A DNA stretch of 64,000 bases from Bdellovibrionales bacterium (lineage in GTDB: Bacteria; Bdellovibrionota; UBA1018; CAIMNF01), in NCBI GenBank assembly GCA_947462765.1, contig CANHQK010000005.1, positions 17,351-81,350 on the forward strand, in the 5' to 3' direction. A program made the translations under genes and the position numbers. Shown in pieces: positions 42,737-51,129 of this stretch (the stretch's first letter is position 1; each line of letters begins with the position of its first letter). The notes under the pieces are model-generated. The model ran no database searches, had not been told where the DNA came from, and saw only the letters and a list, made by a program, of their open reading frames with translations.

Positions 42737-43717
42737 TTATCCCCCGATCTCCGAGAAACCGCCGAGATTCCCGGTATCGCCCTCGAGCAACCGATGCGAA
42801 GGCGCCTTCAACTGTAGAAGATTTGCCAAGCGCTCGGGAAGGCCTCTGGCCTTTTCAGGGGATTGGAAAAATTCACGGAGATCGTGATTTCCATCTCCGA
42901 AGAGACACAAGCGGAGTGCTCCTGTCGAACTGACACGAAGCCGATTACAGGACGAACAAAAGCCTTCAGCATGAGGAGCAATGAGCCCGATCCTTCCTTG
43001 GAATTCCGGGTGCGATAATTCGAGAGCCGGTCCACCCGAGTCGGGACGCTCCACTGGACGCCAGCCTTGCCTCAATAGCTCGAGGCGCATCTCGCCGCTC
43101 GAAAGGTAGTGGGCTTCACGATAGGCCCCGCCCTTGCCGGTCTTCATCAGCTCGATGAAACGGACTGTGACGGGACGGGTTTTCACATAATTCAAAAACA
43201 AATCAAGTTCATCTCGAGCATGTTCGCGGTGCAACACCGCGTTCAGCTTGATCGAATCGAAACCGAGCCCGAGCGCCTGATCGATGCCATCAAGGATCTC
43301 GTTCAATCGATCGCGCCCCGTGAGCTTCCGGAACCGGTCCGCATCCAAGCTGTCCACGCTCACATTCAGGCCCTGCAATCCGGCCAACCGGTATGCAGGA
43401 GCCTCTCGTCTGAGGTTCCAACCGTTAGTGGTAAGAGCGCGGTACTTAAATCCCGGTAGCGAGGCGGCGAACGCGATGATCTCGGTCAGGTCCTTCCGCA
43501 AGGTGGGTTCACCCCCGGTAAAGCGGACCTTGCTGAAACCGGCGGATTCGAACCCGAGCAGCAGATTCCTGACCTCTGCCAAGCTCAACTCCGACGGAAG
43601 CCCCGGATCACGCGGAGCGTAACCCTCCGGCAAACAGTACCGGCAGGAGAAGTTGCATGCCTCGGTCAAAGACAACCTCAAATAGCTGAATTTCCGGGCC
43701 CGGGAGTCGACTAACAT
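42737..43717 (-). CDS. moaA: GTP 3',8-cyclase MoaA
   Basis: Radical-SAM enzyme starting Moco synthesis from GTP. The first 4Fe-4S site is ACNFSCRYCLP near residue 20, then FTGGEPTLRKDL. The second cluster site is EGFCSSCNRLRVSSTGALRLCLF. The catalytically needed C-terminal Gly-Gly is present (EIGG). 326 aa, normal. First gene of the seven-gene unit ending in xdhC; divergent from the moaC/mogA fusion. Confidence 0.96.
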   Translation of the reverse strand: MLVDSRARKFSYLRLSLTEACNFSCRYCLPEGYAPRDPGLPSELSLAEVRNLLLGFESAGFSKVRFTGGEPTLRKDLTEIIAFAASLPGFKYRALTTNGWNLRREAPAYRLAGLQGLNVSVDSLDADRFRKLTGRDRLNEILDGIDQALGLGFDSIKLNAVLHREHARDELDLFLNYVKTRPVTVRFIELMKTGKGGAYREAHYLSSGEMRLELLRQGWRPVERPDSGGPALELSHPEFQGRIGLIAPHAEGFCSSCNRLRVSSTGALRLCLFGDGNHDLREFFQSPEKARGLPERLANLLQLKAPSHRLLEGDTGNLGGFSEIGG

Positions 43718-43779
43718 GCTCTCAAACTATGCCACAAAACACGCTAGACGGAAGCCCGGTTTTCGGGGAAGGTGGAACC

Positions 43780-44772
43780 GTGTCCACAGTAGGAAAAGCA
43801 GGGGGAAAATCCGCCTATCGCATGATCGATGTCGGGGAAAAACCCGTCACCCGCAGGATCTGTCGTGCCACAGGAAGTCTCCTAGCCCGACCGGAAACCC
43901 TGCGTCGGATTGAGCGCGGAGAACTCCCCAAAGGCAATGCTTTGGCCCTGGCTGAGGCTGCCGGAATTGCAGCGGTCAAAAAGACGCCTGACCTCCTCCC
44001 CCTTTGCCATCCCCTCCCGGTGGATGCCGTGAGTTTCAGGTTCATGTTTGAACCCCATCGGCTTCGAGTCGAATGCGAAGTGGTGGCGCACGCCAAAACC
44101 GGCGTTGAGATGGAAGCTCTGAGTGGTGTCACAGCCTGCCTCCTCTGCGTATACGATCTGGTAAAGGGCATCGACCCGGCCTTGGATTTGGACGAGATCC
44201 GCCTAATCGAAAAAATCGGGGGCAAATCGGGACAATGGATGCACCCACGGGGAGAGCCCCACCCTGAGTCCAGGAAAAATCCACCGACACTCCAGCTGCC
44301 TGAAGCAGTGGTAATCACCCTTTCCGACCGTTGTTCGCGTGGAGAGGCCGAGGACACTTCAGGTCCTGCACTTGAGTCCTTACTTATTTCGGCCGGAGTG
44401 AGTCAAGTGCATCGGGAACTTCTTCCGGATGAACCCGAGCTCCTGCTGTCTAGGCTCAACACCTGGATCGGGAAGGGTTCACGCTTGATTGTCACCACCG
44501 GCGGCACTGGTCTCGGTCCGAGAGATCACACCCCGGAGACTCTGAAGAGGTTGAAGGGAAGGAGCATTCCCGGGATGGGTGAACTCATGCGATCCACGGG
44601 TGCAAGCTCCACCCCCTACGCCTGGCTCAGTCGAAGTGAAGCGGTTCTGATCGAAAAAACCCTGATCCTCGCCCTTCCCGGAAGTCGCAAGGGATCGGTC
44701 GAAAGTCTATCGGCAGTCCTTCCACTGATCGGACATACGCTCGAGATCTCTTCAGGGGGAGACCACAAATGA
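43780..44772 (+). CDS. moaCB: Bifunctional MoaC / MogA (MoaB) Moco protein
   Basis: The N-terminal half is cyclic pyranopterin monophosphate synthase (MIDVGEKPVTRRICRATG, KKTPDLLPLCHPLP, CEVVAHAKTGVEMEALSGVTACLLCVYDLVK). The C-terminal half, from about residue 173, is a MogA/MoaB adenylyltransferase (VVITLSDRCSRGEAEDTSGP, LIVTTGGTGLGPRDHTPE). Such fusions are known. GTG 43780 is preferred over ATG 43729 because GAAGGTGG precedes it and ATG 43729 would leave only 11 bases to the moaA start. Stop overlaps the transporter start (ATGA). Confidence 0.92.
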   Translation: MSTVGKAGGKSAYRMIDVGEKPVTRRICRATGSLLARPETLRRIERGELPKGNALALAEAAGIAAVKKTPDLLPLCHPLPVDAVSFRFMFEPHRLRVECEVVAHAKTGVEMEALSGVTACLLCVYDLVKGIDPALDLDEIRLIEKIGGKSGQWMHPRGEPHPESRKNPPTLQLPEAVVITLSDRCSRGEAEDTSGPALESLLISAGVSQVHRELLPDEPELLLSRLNTWIGKGSRLIVTTGGTGLGPRDHTPETLKRLKGRSIPGMGELMRSTGASSTPYAWLSRSEAVLIEKTLILALPGSRKGSVESLSAVLPLIGHTLEISSGGDHK

Positions 44773-45872
44773 GAAGCCTCCTGCCGGGATGGGGGGACTT
44801 CCTCGGAGCCTTCGGGGATCTGCCGGTATTGCTCCCCCTGGTGATCTTGCTGGCTCAAGTTCCCGGGTATTCTCTTCCCTTACTCCTGGGTTCGGCTGGT
44901 GTTGCCTCGCTCGCCTCGTTTTGGATTTTCAGGGTGCCAGTTTCAATCCAGCCACTCAAATCCATTGCAATTGCAGCGGTGGCCCTCGGTGCGGGGTCGG
45001 AGGAGATCCGCGTCTCGGGCATGCTCCTCGGCGCCTTCTTTCTGGTCCTGGCCGCATGCAGGAAAACACCCCTGCCCATTCCTGAGCCGGTCATCCGTTC
45101 CGTCCAGACCGCGCTAGGGGTCCTGCTCGTGATTCAAGGTTTCCGCAATGTAGTTCTCGGACCTGTCGAACTCACGCTCATGATCTTGGCGGTAGCTGCT
45201 TTTTTCTTTTTGGATCGGAAATCCGGGCTACCACTTTTGGGAATAGGCTCACTTATGGCTTTTATTGAAGCCTGTGTGAGGGCCCGTGAACCGTCAACAG
45301 CGTCGATCAACATTCAGGATGGAATCAGAGGTTCGATCCTTGCCGGATTGATCTTGCCGCAATTGGCCCTCACCTCAGCAAACTCGATTGCAGGAGCACG
45401 CCTGGCACTTCAAACTTATTTTCCGGAACAGACCAAGGAAACAGGATCGAGACTCGAGCGCCGTCTGATGAGTTCGATCGGGGTGGGCAATTTGCTGAGC
45501 GGACTGTTTCACGGACTCCCCTTTTGTCACGGGGCCGGTGGGATCACGGCCCACGTCCGTTCAGGCGCTAAGGGCCCCCTCATGAACGGAGTGCTCGGGA
45601 TCCTCCTCGGGTTCTTGGCATGGCTCTCAGCCAGAACAGGTTTTGTTCCGGTGTTGGAGCCACGAATCGGATGCCTGCTTCTGACGATGATCGGATTGCA
45701 TCACTTGAACTTCGCCACCCCTCTGATCAGGAAGGGCAAGGGTGGATGGATTTTACTCGCAGGATCAGTGAGTCTCATCGTGCTAACCAGCAATCTGCTT
45801 CATGTGCTCGTCTTCGCATTGATCTTCACCCTAATCGAAAATTCCCGGAAGCTGGAGAATGCCCATGAGTGA
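44769..45872 (+). CDS. MOT1-type molybdate (or sulfate) transporter
   Basis: A 367-residue membrane protein of about 10 segments, of the MOT1 branch related to SulP. Two hallmark stretches are visible: GDFLGAFGDLPVLLPLVILL at the start with VSIQPLKSIAIAAVALG, and LFHGLPFCHGAGGITAHVRSGAKGPL in the second half. Location inside Moco genes supports molybdate as substrate. It is an alternative to the ModABC importer, which is not seen here. Confidence 0.87.
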   Translation: MRSLLPGWGDFLGAFGDLPVLLPLVILLAQVPGYSLPLLLGSAGVASLASFWIFRVPVSIQPLKSIAIAAVALGAGSEEIRVSGMLLGAFFLVLAACRKTPLPIPEPVIRSVQTALGVLLVIQGFRNVVLGPVELTLMILAVAAFFFLDRKSGLPLLGIGSLMAFIEACVRAREPSTASINIQDGIRGSILAGLILPQLALTSANSIAGARLALQTYFPEQTKETGSRLERRLMSSIGVGNLLSGLFHGLPFCHGAGGITAHVRSGAKGPLMNGVLGILLGFLAWLSARTGFVPVLEPRIGCLLLTMIGLHHLNFATPLIRKGKGGWILLAGSVSLIVLTSNLLHVLVFALIFTLIENSRKLENAHE

Positions 45873-46935
45873 ACCATCGGAAAAACGCTATTCAAGACAC
45901 CTCCCGCTCGAACACTGGGGCCAAGAAGGACAGAACAAGCTCGCGCGGGCTAAAGTCCTGGTGATCGGAGCCGGAGGCCTTTCTTCACCGGCGCTGCTCT
46001 ACCTCGCCGGGGCCGGTGTGGGTCACCTGACCCTCGTCGACCCCGATCGCATCGAAGTGAGCAATCTTTCCAGGCAGATCCTCTACACCACCGCCGATGC
46101 CGGTCGATTCAAGGTCGAGGTTGCCAAAGAGCGGATCGAAGCACTCAATCCCGAGTGTCGGGTGGAACCCATGATTCGGGCGCTGGATGAGGCACTGGCC
46201 AAGGAATTATTCCCCGAATTCCATTTGATTCTGGATGGAAGCGATCGGATGGATTGCAAGGCCACCATCAACTCCGTGGCCCATGCCTGCTCCAAGCCCT
46301 GGATTTACGCAAGTGCCAGCGGATGGGAGGGACGCATCATGAGTCTCGACAGCCGTCGCGAGGACTCCGGCTGTATGCGCTGCCTTCATCCGCTCTTGAA
46401 AGACGGACAGATCGGAACCTGTGAGAATCAGGGTGTGGTAGGCCCGGTGGTGGGCACTTTCGGTTCGCTCCAGGCTCTCGAGGCGATCCGGATTCTGCTC
46501 GGAGTTTCGACAGCCGGGTCACGCCTGCTTTCGATCGACGGAAAAACCTTCACCACACTCGAGCATAGACTGAAGAAAAATCCGGGCTGCCCGATATGCG
46601 GGTCCAAACCAACTGCAGTCGATTCGGACGAGGAAGTGCTCAGTCTGAGTGTGGGAGACTATCAAAAGACTCGCGAACGTTACATCCTCGTCGATCTGAG
46701 ACCGGAAACCGAGCGTGAAGCCCACCCGCTTCCTGCCGGATTCAGCGCGACTGTATGGGGCGCTCCCGGCACCAAAGAACCCATCCCCCAGTTCCCGGAC
46801 GGAAAGATCCCACTTCTGCTTTGCCGGAGGGGAATGATGGCTTACCGGGTCCAGGCTGAACTCGCAAGCTCGGGAGTTTCGGCTGTGGTCTTGAAAGGGG
46901 GCATGGAAGCCTGGAGCCGCGAGGAGCAATCATGA
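45865..46935 (+). CDS. moeB: MoaD-adenylating enzyme MoeB with rhodanese-like tail
   Basis: E1-like ThiF/MoeB fold: VLVIGAGGLSSPALLYLAGAGVG (nucleotide loop), SNLSRQILY, CMRC and CPIC (zinc Cys pairs near residues 171 and 244). The C-terminal part from ~265 is a rhodanese-like domain (YILVDLRPETERE, LLCRRGMMAYRV with the active-loop Cys), as in MoeZ/UBA4-type proteins, so it may both adenylate and supply sulfur to MoaD. ATG 45865 is chosen (GGAG eight bases upstream); ATG 45859 is possible. It overlaps the transporter and the next gene. Confidence 0.92.
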   Translation: MSEPSEKRYSRHLPLEHWGQEGQNKLARAKVLVIGAGGLSSPALLYLAGAGVGHLTLVDPDRIEVSNLSRQILYTTADAGRFKVEVAKERIEALNPECRVEPMIRALDEALAKELFPEFHLILDGSDRMDCKATINSVAHACSKPWIYASASGWEGRIMSLDSRREDSGCMRCLHPLLKDGQIGTCENQGVVGPVVGTFGSLQALEAIRILLGVSTAGSRLLSIDGKTFTTLEHRLKKNPGCPICGSKPTAVDSDEEVLSLSVGDYQKTRERYILVDLRPETEREAHPLPAGFSATVWGAPGTKEPIPQFPDGKIPLLLCRRGMMAYRVQAELASSGVSAVVLKGGMEAWSREEQS

Positions 46936-47354
46936 AGGATATTTCCGAGATCCTCACGATCGGATTGCCATTCTGTGTATTCAAGTGGGTGACGGGATTC
47001 CATCTGGGTAACCCGATTCTGATTGGCCTCGGCACCCTCGATACCGTGATCAATCTGGGCAACTTGCTCACGCTCATCATGAAGCGTCGTCGAATCCTAC
47101 CGGTCTGCACTCTGACCGGCCTCACTGAATGGTTGCTCCGCAAGCGCCCCCTGGCATCCGAGAAGCGCATGGATCTCGGGAACTCGATCGACATGGCGCT
47201 CGCATTGGTCCTGGTGGCTGCAATGGTCGGACTCGGAAGAATCGGATCGCTTCCGGCGGATCACATTCTAGCCTGGAACGTCGCGGTGGTTCTGAACGTT
47301 CTCGGAGCCGGTCTTTCACGATTGAACCAATCTGTCCGTCAACTCAACACATGA
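46932..47354 (+). CDS. Small integral membrane protein, unknown
   Basis: 140 residues with about three or four hydrophobic segments (ILTIGLPFCVFKWVTGF, NPILIGLGTLDTVINLGNLL, MALALVLVAAMVGLGRIG, AWNVAVVLNVLGAGL). No family recognised. The start is in an ATGA overlap with moeB, so it belongs to the Moco transcript. A link to molybdate or metal handling is suggested only by position. Confidence 0.65.
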   Translation: MKDISEILTIGLPFCVFKWVTGFHLGNPILIGLGTLDTVINLGNLLTLIMKRRRILPVCTLTGLTEWLLRKRPLASEKRMDLGNSIDMALALVLVAAMVGLGRIGSLPADHILAWNVAVVLNVLGAGLSRLNQSVRQLNT

Positions 47355-47365
47355 AGGAGAAAACC

Positions 47366-47701
47366 ATGAGCACTGAACTGAAAATCACCGACTTGGTCGA
47401 AGGAACTGGAAAAACGGCTGTCAAAGGCGCTTTGGTCACAGTTCACTATACGGGGACTTTCGAGGACGGCAGAAAGTTCGATTCGTCTGTGGATCGGGGC
47501 AGGACCTTCGACTTCGTCCTCGGCGCGGGTCGAGTGATCAAAGGATGGGATCAAGGTGTCCTCGGCATGAAAGAAGGTGGAAAACGCAAACTCCACATTC
47601 CCTCCGCACTCGCCTATGGCGAACGTGGGGTCGGACCGATTCCACCGAATTCGAACCTCATTTTCGAGATCGAACTTTTCGAAGTCAAAGTCCGGGAGTG
47701 A
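47366..47701 (+). CDS. FKBP-type peptidyl-prolyl isomerase
   Basis: 111-residue single-domain FKBP without signal peptide, so cytoplasmic. Motifs: VTVHYTGTFEDGRKFDSS, FVLGAGRVIKGWDQGVLGMKEGGKRKL, IPSALAYGERGVGPIPPNSNLIFEIEL (active-site Tyr, Phe, Asp, Trp present). AAGGAG is seven bases before ATG 47366. Last gene of the Moco-linked plus-strand unit; its 3' end overlaps the convergent SGNH gene by 17 bases. Confidence 0.95.
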   Translation: MSTELKITDLVEGTGKTAVKGALVTVHYTGTFEDGRKFDSSVDRGRTFDFVLGAGRVIKGWDQGVLGMKEGGKRKLHIPSALAYGERGVGPIPPNSNLIFEIELFEVKVRE

Positions 47702-48545
47702 GGGCCCGGTACTGGGATCTGAACTGCAAGTACGCCTCAAGAGCCGACTTGCCGCCAATGTGAAGCCCATCCGGCTCACTCGGGCGCACGACAGAGAGGT
47801 CAATGAAGTGACAGCCCTCGGCTTCGGCCGCCAGCCTGCCCATCCGGACAAGCTTACGGACATTCTGGTCCGTGACCGAAGGTGCGTCTTCCTTTCGGCG
47901 CAGGGAATGGCTGTAGCGTGAATCCACACCCACGACCCCTGCGAGGACACACTCGCGTTTCAAATCACCCCCCCGGGCAATAGCCAGGAGCTCACGGTAC
48001 TTCTGAACCAGATCGGACTCGCTCACCCACCAGTCATTGGCACTGAGTGCGACGATGACCCGCTCCGGTCGCACCCAATTCGAGGGTGAGACGATTTCCT
48101 TCAAAGATGGAAGTTTGAACCACTCCTGGGCCTTGGGGGACAGACGGCCCGCATGATCGGTCATCCACGCAAATCCGGGCTGGAGGATCATGCGGGATCC
48201 GCCGAGAAACCGGACCTGTGGGAAAGGCTTGCCGTCGACCAGTGCCTCCCCGAGCCAATCAAAGACTCCTGATCCGCCCTGACTGTAAACGAAGGTCGAC
48301 TCCGCGCAATCCGAACCGGCGAAATACCGGAACAACCAGGTACCGAAAGCATCATTCGAAAAGCGTTGAAACTCGCCTAAGTCGAGTGTCTTTCTCATCT
48401 CAAACGGGGTTACCCCGTAGGCCATCTGGGAATCCCCGATGATGACCGTCCGCTTGCATTCCGGAGAAGAGGCGCGCGCCGGAGGACTCGAAGCCACCAG
48501 AAGAACGACTGACAAAAGACCCGAACGAATCAGCGATGAAACCAT
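47685..48545 (-). CDS. Secreted SGNH/GDSL hydrolase
   Basis: 286 aa with a signal peptide (GLLSVVLLVASSPPARA). Block I is VIIGDSQMAYGV (catalytic Ser in GDSQ), the third is VALSANDWW (Asn in xxND), and the last is EPDGLHIGGKSA (Asp and His in DGLH). These four support an active esterase or acyl hydrolase acting on polysaccharide, peptidoglycan or lipid in the periplasm. Its start overlaps the upstream YiiX-like gene by 16 bases; both belong to a four-gene run of exported proteins. Confidence 0.83.
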   Translation of the reverse strand: MVSSLIRSGLLSVVLLVASSPPARASSPECKRTVIIGDSQMAYGVTPFEMRKTLDLGEFQRFSNDAFGTWLFRYFAGSDCAESTFVYSQGGSGVFDWLGEALVDGKPFPQVRFLGGSRMILQPGFAWMTDHAGRLSPKAQEWFKLPSLKEIVSPSNWVRPERVIVALSANDWWVSESDLVQKYRELLAIARGGDLKRECVLAGVVGVDSRYSHSLRRKEDAPSVTDQNVRKLVRMGRLAAEAEGCHFIDLSVVRPSEPDGLHIGGKSALEAYLQFRSQYRALTPGL

Positions 48546-49939
48546 ACGTGAAACCCGCTTTCTTTCCCTTGATGATAGAGCTGCTCGTCTTTCACCCGGA
48601 TCCGTTCGAGCAGGTGGAACATCTCCGGAAATCCGAGCGGATGCCCGCCACCGGACATCCTGCGTGCGTTTTCCCGGGCAAGCACACCTAACAGAGCATC
48701 GACCGTCGGATCGAGCGCGAGAACGGTCTCGATCGTCTTCCGTGGCATATTGGTGGGCAGTTCCTTTTTCTTCAACCCGAGCTTCCGAAGCCAGAAGCCG
48801 AGATGCGATTTGAGAGTCATCACGGCTGATGGATCAAAGCGGTAACCCCGATCCCCCCACTCGAGCATTTTGGTCAACACAGCATCCATCATCTGGTTCA
48901 TCACCACGCGTGAGAGGTCACGCCATTCACCGAGAATCTCGAAACCCGGCTCGACCTCCATGTCGGAGGGGGCGTACATGCTATCCGTCTTCACCCCGAA
49001 ACGATCCAGCAGGTCCCGGTTCTTGGGATTAAATGTCGTCCGGTAGCGTCCGATCTGGAGCCTACCGTGAGAGGCCATCTTGAATGCCTCATAAACGATC
49101 TCGGTGCAGAACATTTCCGACGCATCGTCCATCTTCATCCCGAAGTCATAAGGCACCACATGTGGATTGTGGGGGCTATACAAGCGCTCCATCATCAAGC
49201 GTGCGGCATCGGCAGCCATGCGTTCATCACGATAACGGAACACCGTCACCCGGAAATTCTGATCTTTGGCGTACTCTTCATAGGGCCGGATGGTGGATCC
49301 CACCTCGATGTGTTCCTCCATGACATAGACCCGTCCACTCTTCGGAGCCACATAGACCAGTGCCGCATGACTGAACTGTCCGTCGGTATCCCCGAGGCGT
49401 GCAATCAAAGCACTGGTCGGAGCATTTCCACGACTGACCAGGACATCACCCGACTTCAAATCCCTAGGAAATTGCATGCCCTTTGCACGAGGACTGAGCT
49501 GAAGGTAGGGAGCGGGCCCGGATAGATAGGGCGCTGGATTCTTGGAATCGTAAGCTCGAGGCCGGACCCCGGCTACTGCGGCACTCTCCTCGAGGTATCG
49601 CAGCGCCCGAAGCAGATCCCGGACCGGTTTGATGCATGCGTTTGAAAGCGGCCGATCTCCATTCTCGCGCTCCCAGGCCCTGACCCGATCTCGCAGGGCC
49701 AGTCGACTCAAGAATGCCTGTCTGGCAATCCCACCGCTATTCCATCTCAGGTCTTCGGAGTCGATGAGGTCCGGAGTTAATCCGTAAAGGACATCATAGT
49801 CTTGTTGCACGCTTGCACAGGAAGCGAGGGAGATTGACTGAATCTTCCGTTGAAGCTTCCCGATCACTTCAGAAACCTTGACGGTACCCGCCCAAACAGG
49901 TGACGCAGAGAGGGCACCCATCAATACGAAAAAAATCAT
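48530..49939 (-). CDS. Secreted YiiX/C92-type permuted papain-like protein
   Basis: 469 aa with a signal peptide (MIFFVLMGALSASPVWA). The central domain (about 170-300) has a permuted NlpC/P60 order: His in GQFSHAALVYV first and Cys in MFCTEIVYEAF later, with LKSGDVLVSRGN at its beginning, as in YiiX/DUF830. Likely an amidase, peptidase or acyltransferase on cell-wall or lipid substrates. Flanking helical regions (20-130, 330-469) are unrecognised. Next to an SGNH hydrolase and a phosphatase-like protein. Confidence 0.8.
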   Translation of the reverse strand: MIFFVLMGALSASPVWAGTVKVSEVIGKLQRKIQSISLASCASVQQDYDVLYGLTPDLIDSEDLRWNSGGIARQAFLSRLALRDRVRAWERENGDRPLSNACIKPVRDLLRALRYLEESAAVAGVRPRAYDSKNPAPYLSGPAPYLQLSPRAKGMQFPRDLKSGDVLVSRGNAPTSALIARLGDTDGQFSHAALVYVAPKSGRVYVMEEHIEVGSTIRPYEEYAKDQNFRVTVFRYRDERMAADAARLMMERLYSPHNPHVVPYDFGMKMDDASEMFCTEIVYEAFKMASHGRLQIGRYRTTFNPKNRDLLDRFGVKTDSMYAPSDMEVEPGFEILGEWRDLSRVVMNQMMDAVLTKMLEWGDRGYRFDPSAVMTLKSHLGFWLRKLGLKKKELPTNMPRKTIETVLALDPTVDALLGVLARENARRMSGGGHPLGFPEMFHLLERIRVKDEQLYHQGKESGFHVWFHR

Positions 49940-49957
49940 GCGGGGATTATAGTCGAT

Positions 49958-50629
49958 TTATTTAATAATGCAAGCTCGATCGCGGGTCTCCGGATCCAAT
50001 TCCAATCCGGGCAGAGGCCTAAAGGCACGGATCTTCTTGCGGATCCGCTCGTAGTTCTCACCCTGGTTCACCCCATCGGTGTTTCGATTCCAATAATCGA
50101 CCGCGTCCTCGGCACTCATTCCGCAAAACTGGATCAACGAAATCGCTGAAATATATCCTGAGGCATGCCATCCGTTCCAGCAATGCAAGTAGACCGCACC
50201 CTCCCCGCTCACCAAACGGGCGTGAAGCTTTTTCAAGATGGCCTCTTGGTCCGAGTTGTACACGAGATTGTGGTAAGTTAGCTTCCCCGGGGATCCATCG
50301 GGAAGAATGCATCCAGTTACCCGGGGGGCCGTCTTGAAGTTCTTGGAGTAAAGGTAAATGGCGTCGGTAAAGCCTTCTTCGCAAAGGTTCTTGAGAGCAT
50401 CATCAGGCAGTGGGTTCTGGTTTTCACGGCGATCGGAGCGGTGATAAGCATTGTTTGCGCCCCCACGAAGAACATTACGAAACAACACGCGGGCATTCCG
50501 GACCCCGTAAAGTCGCTCTTCCCCCTCACCCCGATTGTCCACAATTTTAGTGAAGACATCATTCACCTCGTAACGGGCCGGAAGGTCTGTCTGAACCAGG
50601 AGGGTCGCAAGGGCCAGGCCGGCGAACAT
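49958..50629 (-). CDS. Exported dual-specificity-phosphatase-like protein lacking the signature Arg
   Basis: 223 aa with a short hydrophobic start (MFAGLALATLLV). The fold and the P-loop position resemble DSP/cyclin-type phosphatases (NVLRGGANNAY near the start, VYLHCWNGWHASGYISA). The loop reads HCWNGWHAS: in the CX5R motif the Arg is Ala, so ordinary phosphatase chemistry is doubtful, though the Cys is kept. It could be a pseudophosphatase or bind a phosphate-bearing ligand. Starts directly after the stop of the gene upstream. Confidence 0.7.
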   Translation of the reverse strand: MFAGLALATLLVQTDLPARYEVNDVFTKIVDNRGEGEERLYGVRNARVLFRNVLRGGANNAYHRSDRRENQNPLPDDALKNLCEEGFTDAIYLYSKNFKTAPRVTGCILPDGSPGKLTYHNLVYNSDQEAILKKLHARLVSGEGAVYLHCWNGWHASGYISAISLIQFCGMSAEDAVDYWNRNTDGVNQGENYERIRKKIRAFRPLPGLELDPETRDRACIIK

Positions 50630-51040
50630 TCAGCGATTCCCCGCTTTGCGGAATCCGAATTCCTGAATCCGTACCGGCTTGAGTTTGCTTCCATCAGACT
50701 CTACCAGGTCAATCAACGCCGTGGTCGCTGCTTTCAAGCGGACCTGACCGCGAGAGGCGTCCAGTACGAGGGTATCCTGGAGGATCGCGTCGGCTCCCGC
50801 CTGGGAAATCTGAATGAGAGCCACTCCTCCGAGGTCCGTAACTCGAGCATCGATTCCATCAGCCGACTGCCCACGACCGAAGTTCAGAGTCTGGACCTTC
50901 AGATCTTTCAGCCGGAACAAGATTTTTGAATAGCCAGGAAAATCACCTACGATCCGGTACTCCCCGTCCAAGGGATGAGCCACCGCAGTCGACACCATGA
51001 AACCGAGAGAAGCCAAAAGAGCCAAAGTTCGAATCGACAT
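50630..51040 (-). CDS. Small secreted beta-rich protein, unknown
   Basis: 136 residues: signal peptide MSIRTLALLASLGFMVSTAVA, then a strand-rich domain with short repeats of the form GEYRIVGDFPGYSKILFRL and DTLVLDASRGQVRLKAAT. ATG 51040 has AAGGAG six bases upstream. First gene of the four-gene minus-strand run of exported proteins. Family not recognised. Confidence 0.68.
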   Translation of the reverse strand: MSIRTLALLASLGFMVSTAVAHPLDGEYRIVGDFPGYSKILFRLKDLKVQTLNFGRGQSADGIDARVTDLGGVALIQISQAGADAILQDTLVLDASRGQVRLKAATTALIDLVESDGSKLKPVRIQEFGFRKAGNR

Positions 51041-51129
51041 GAAATTCTCCTTGAGCCGGCCTTCTATCACCGTTTTCGTGGTGCATCAATCATTAATGCC
51101 GCTGAATCCCTGCTAGAATGGAGGGCACC

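Noticed and set aside
43717..43779. Divergent moaA and moaC/mogA starts only 11 bases apart
   Set aside because: This depends on ATG 43729, which has no ribosome site; GTG 43780 with GAAGGTGG upstream leaves a normal 62-base control region.
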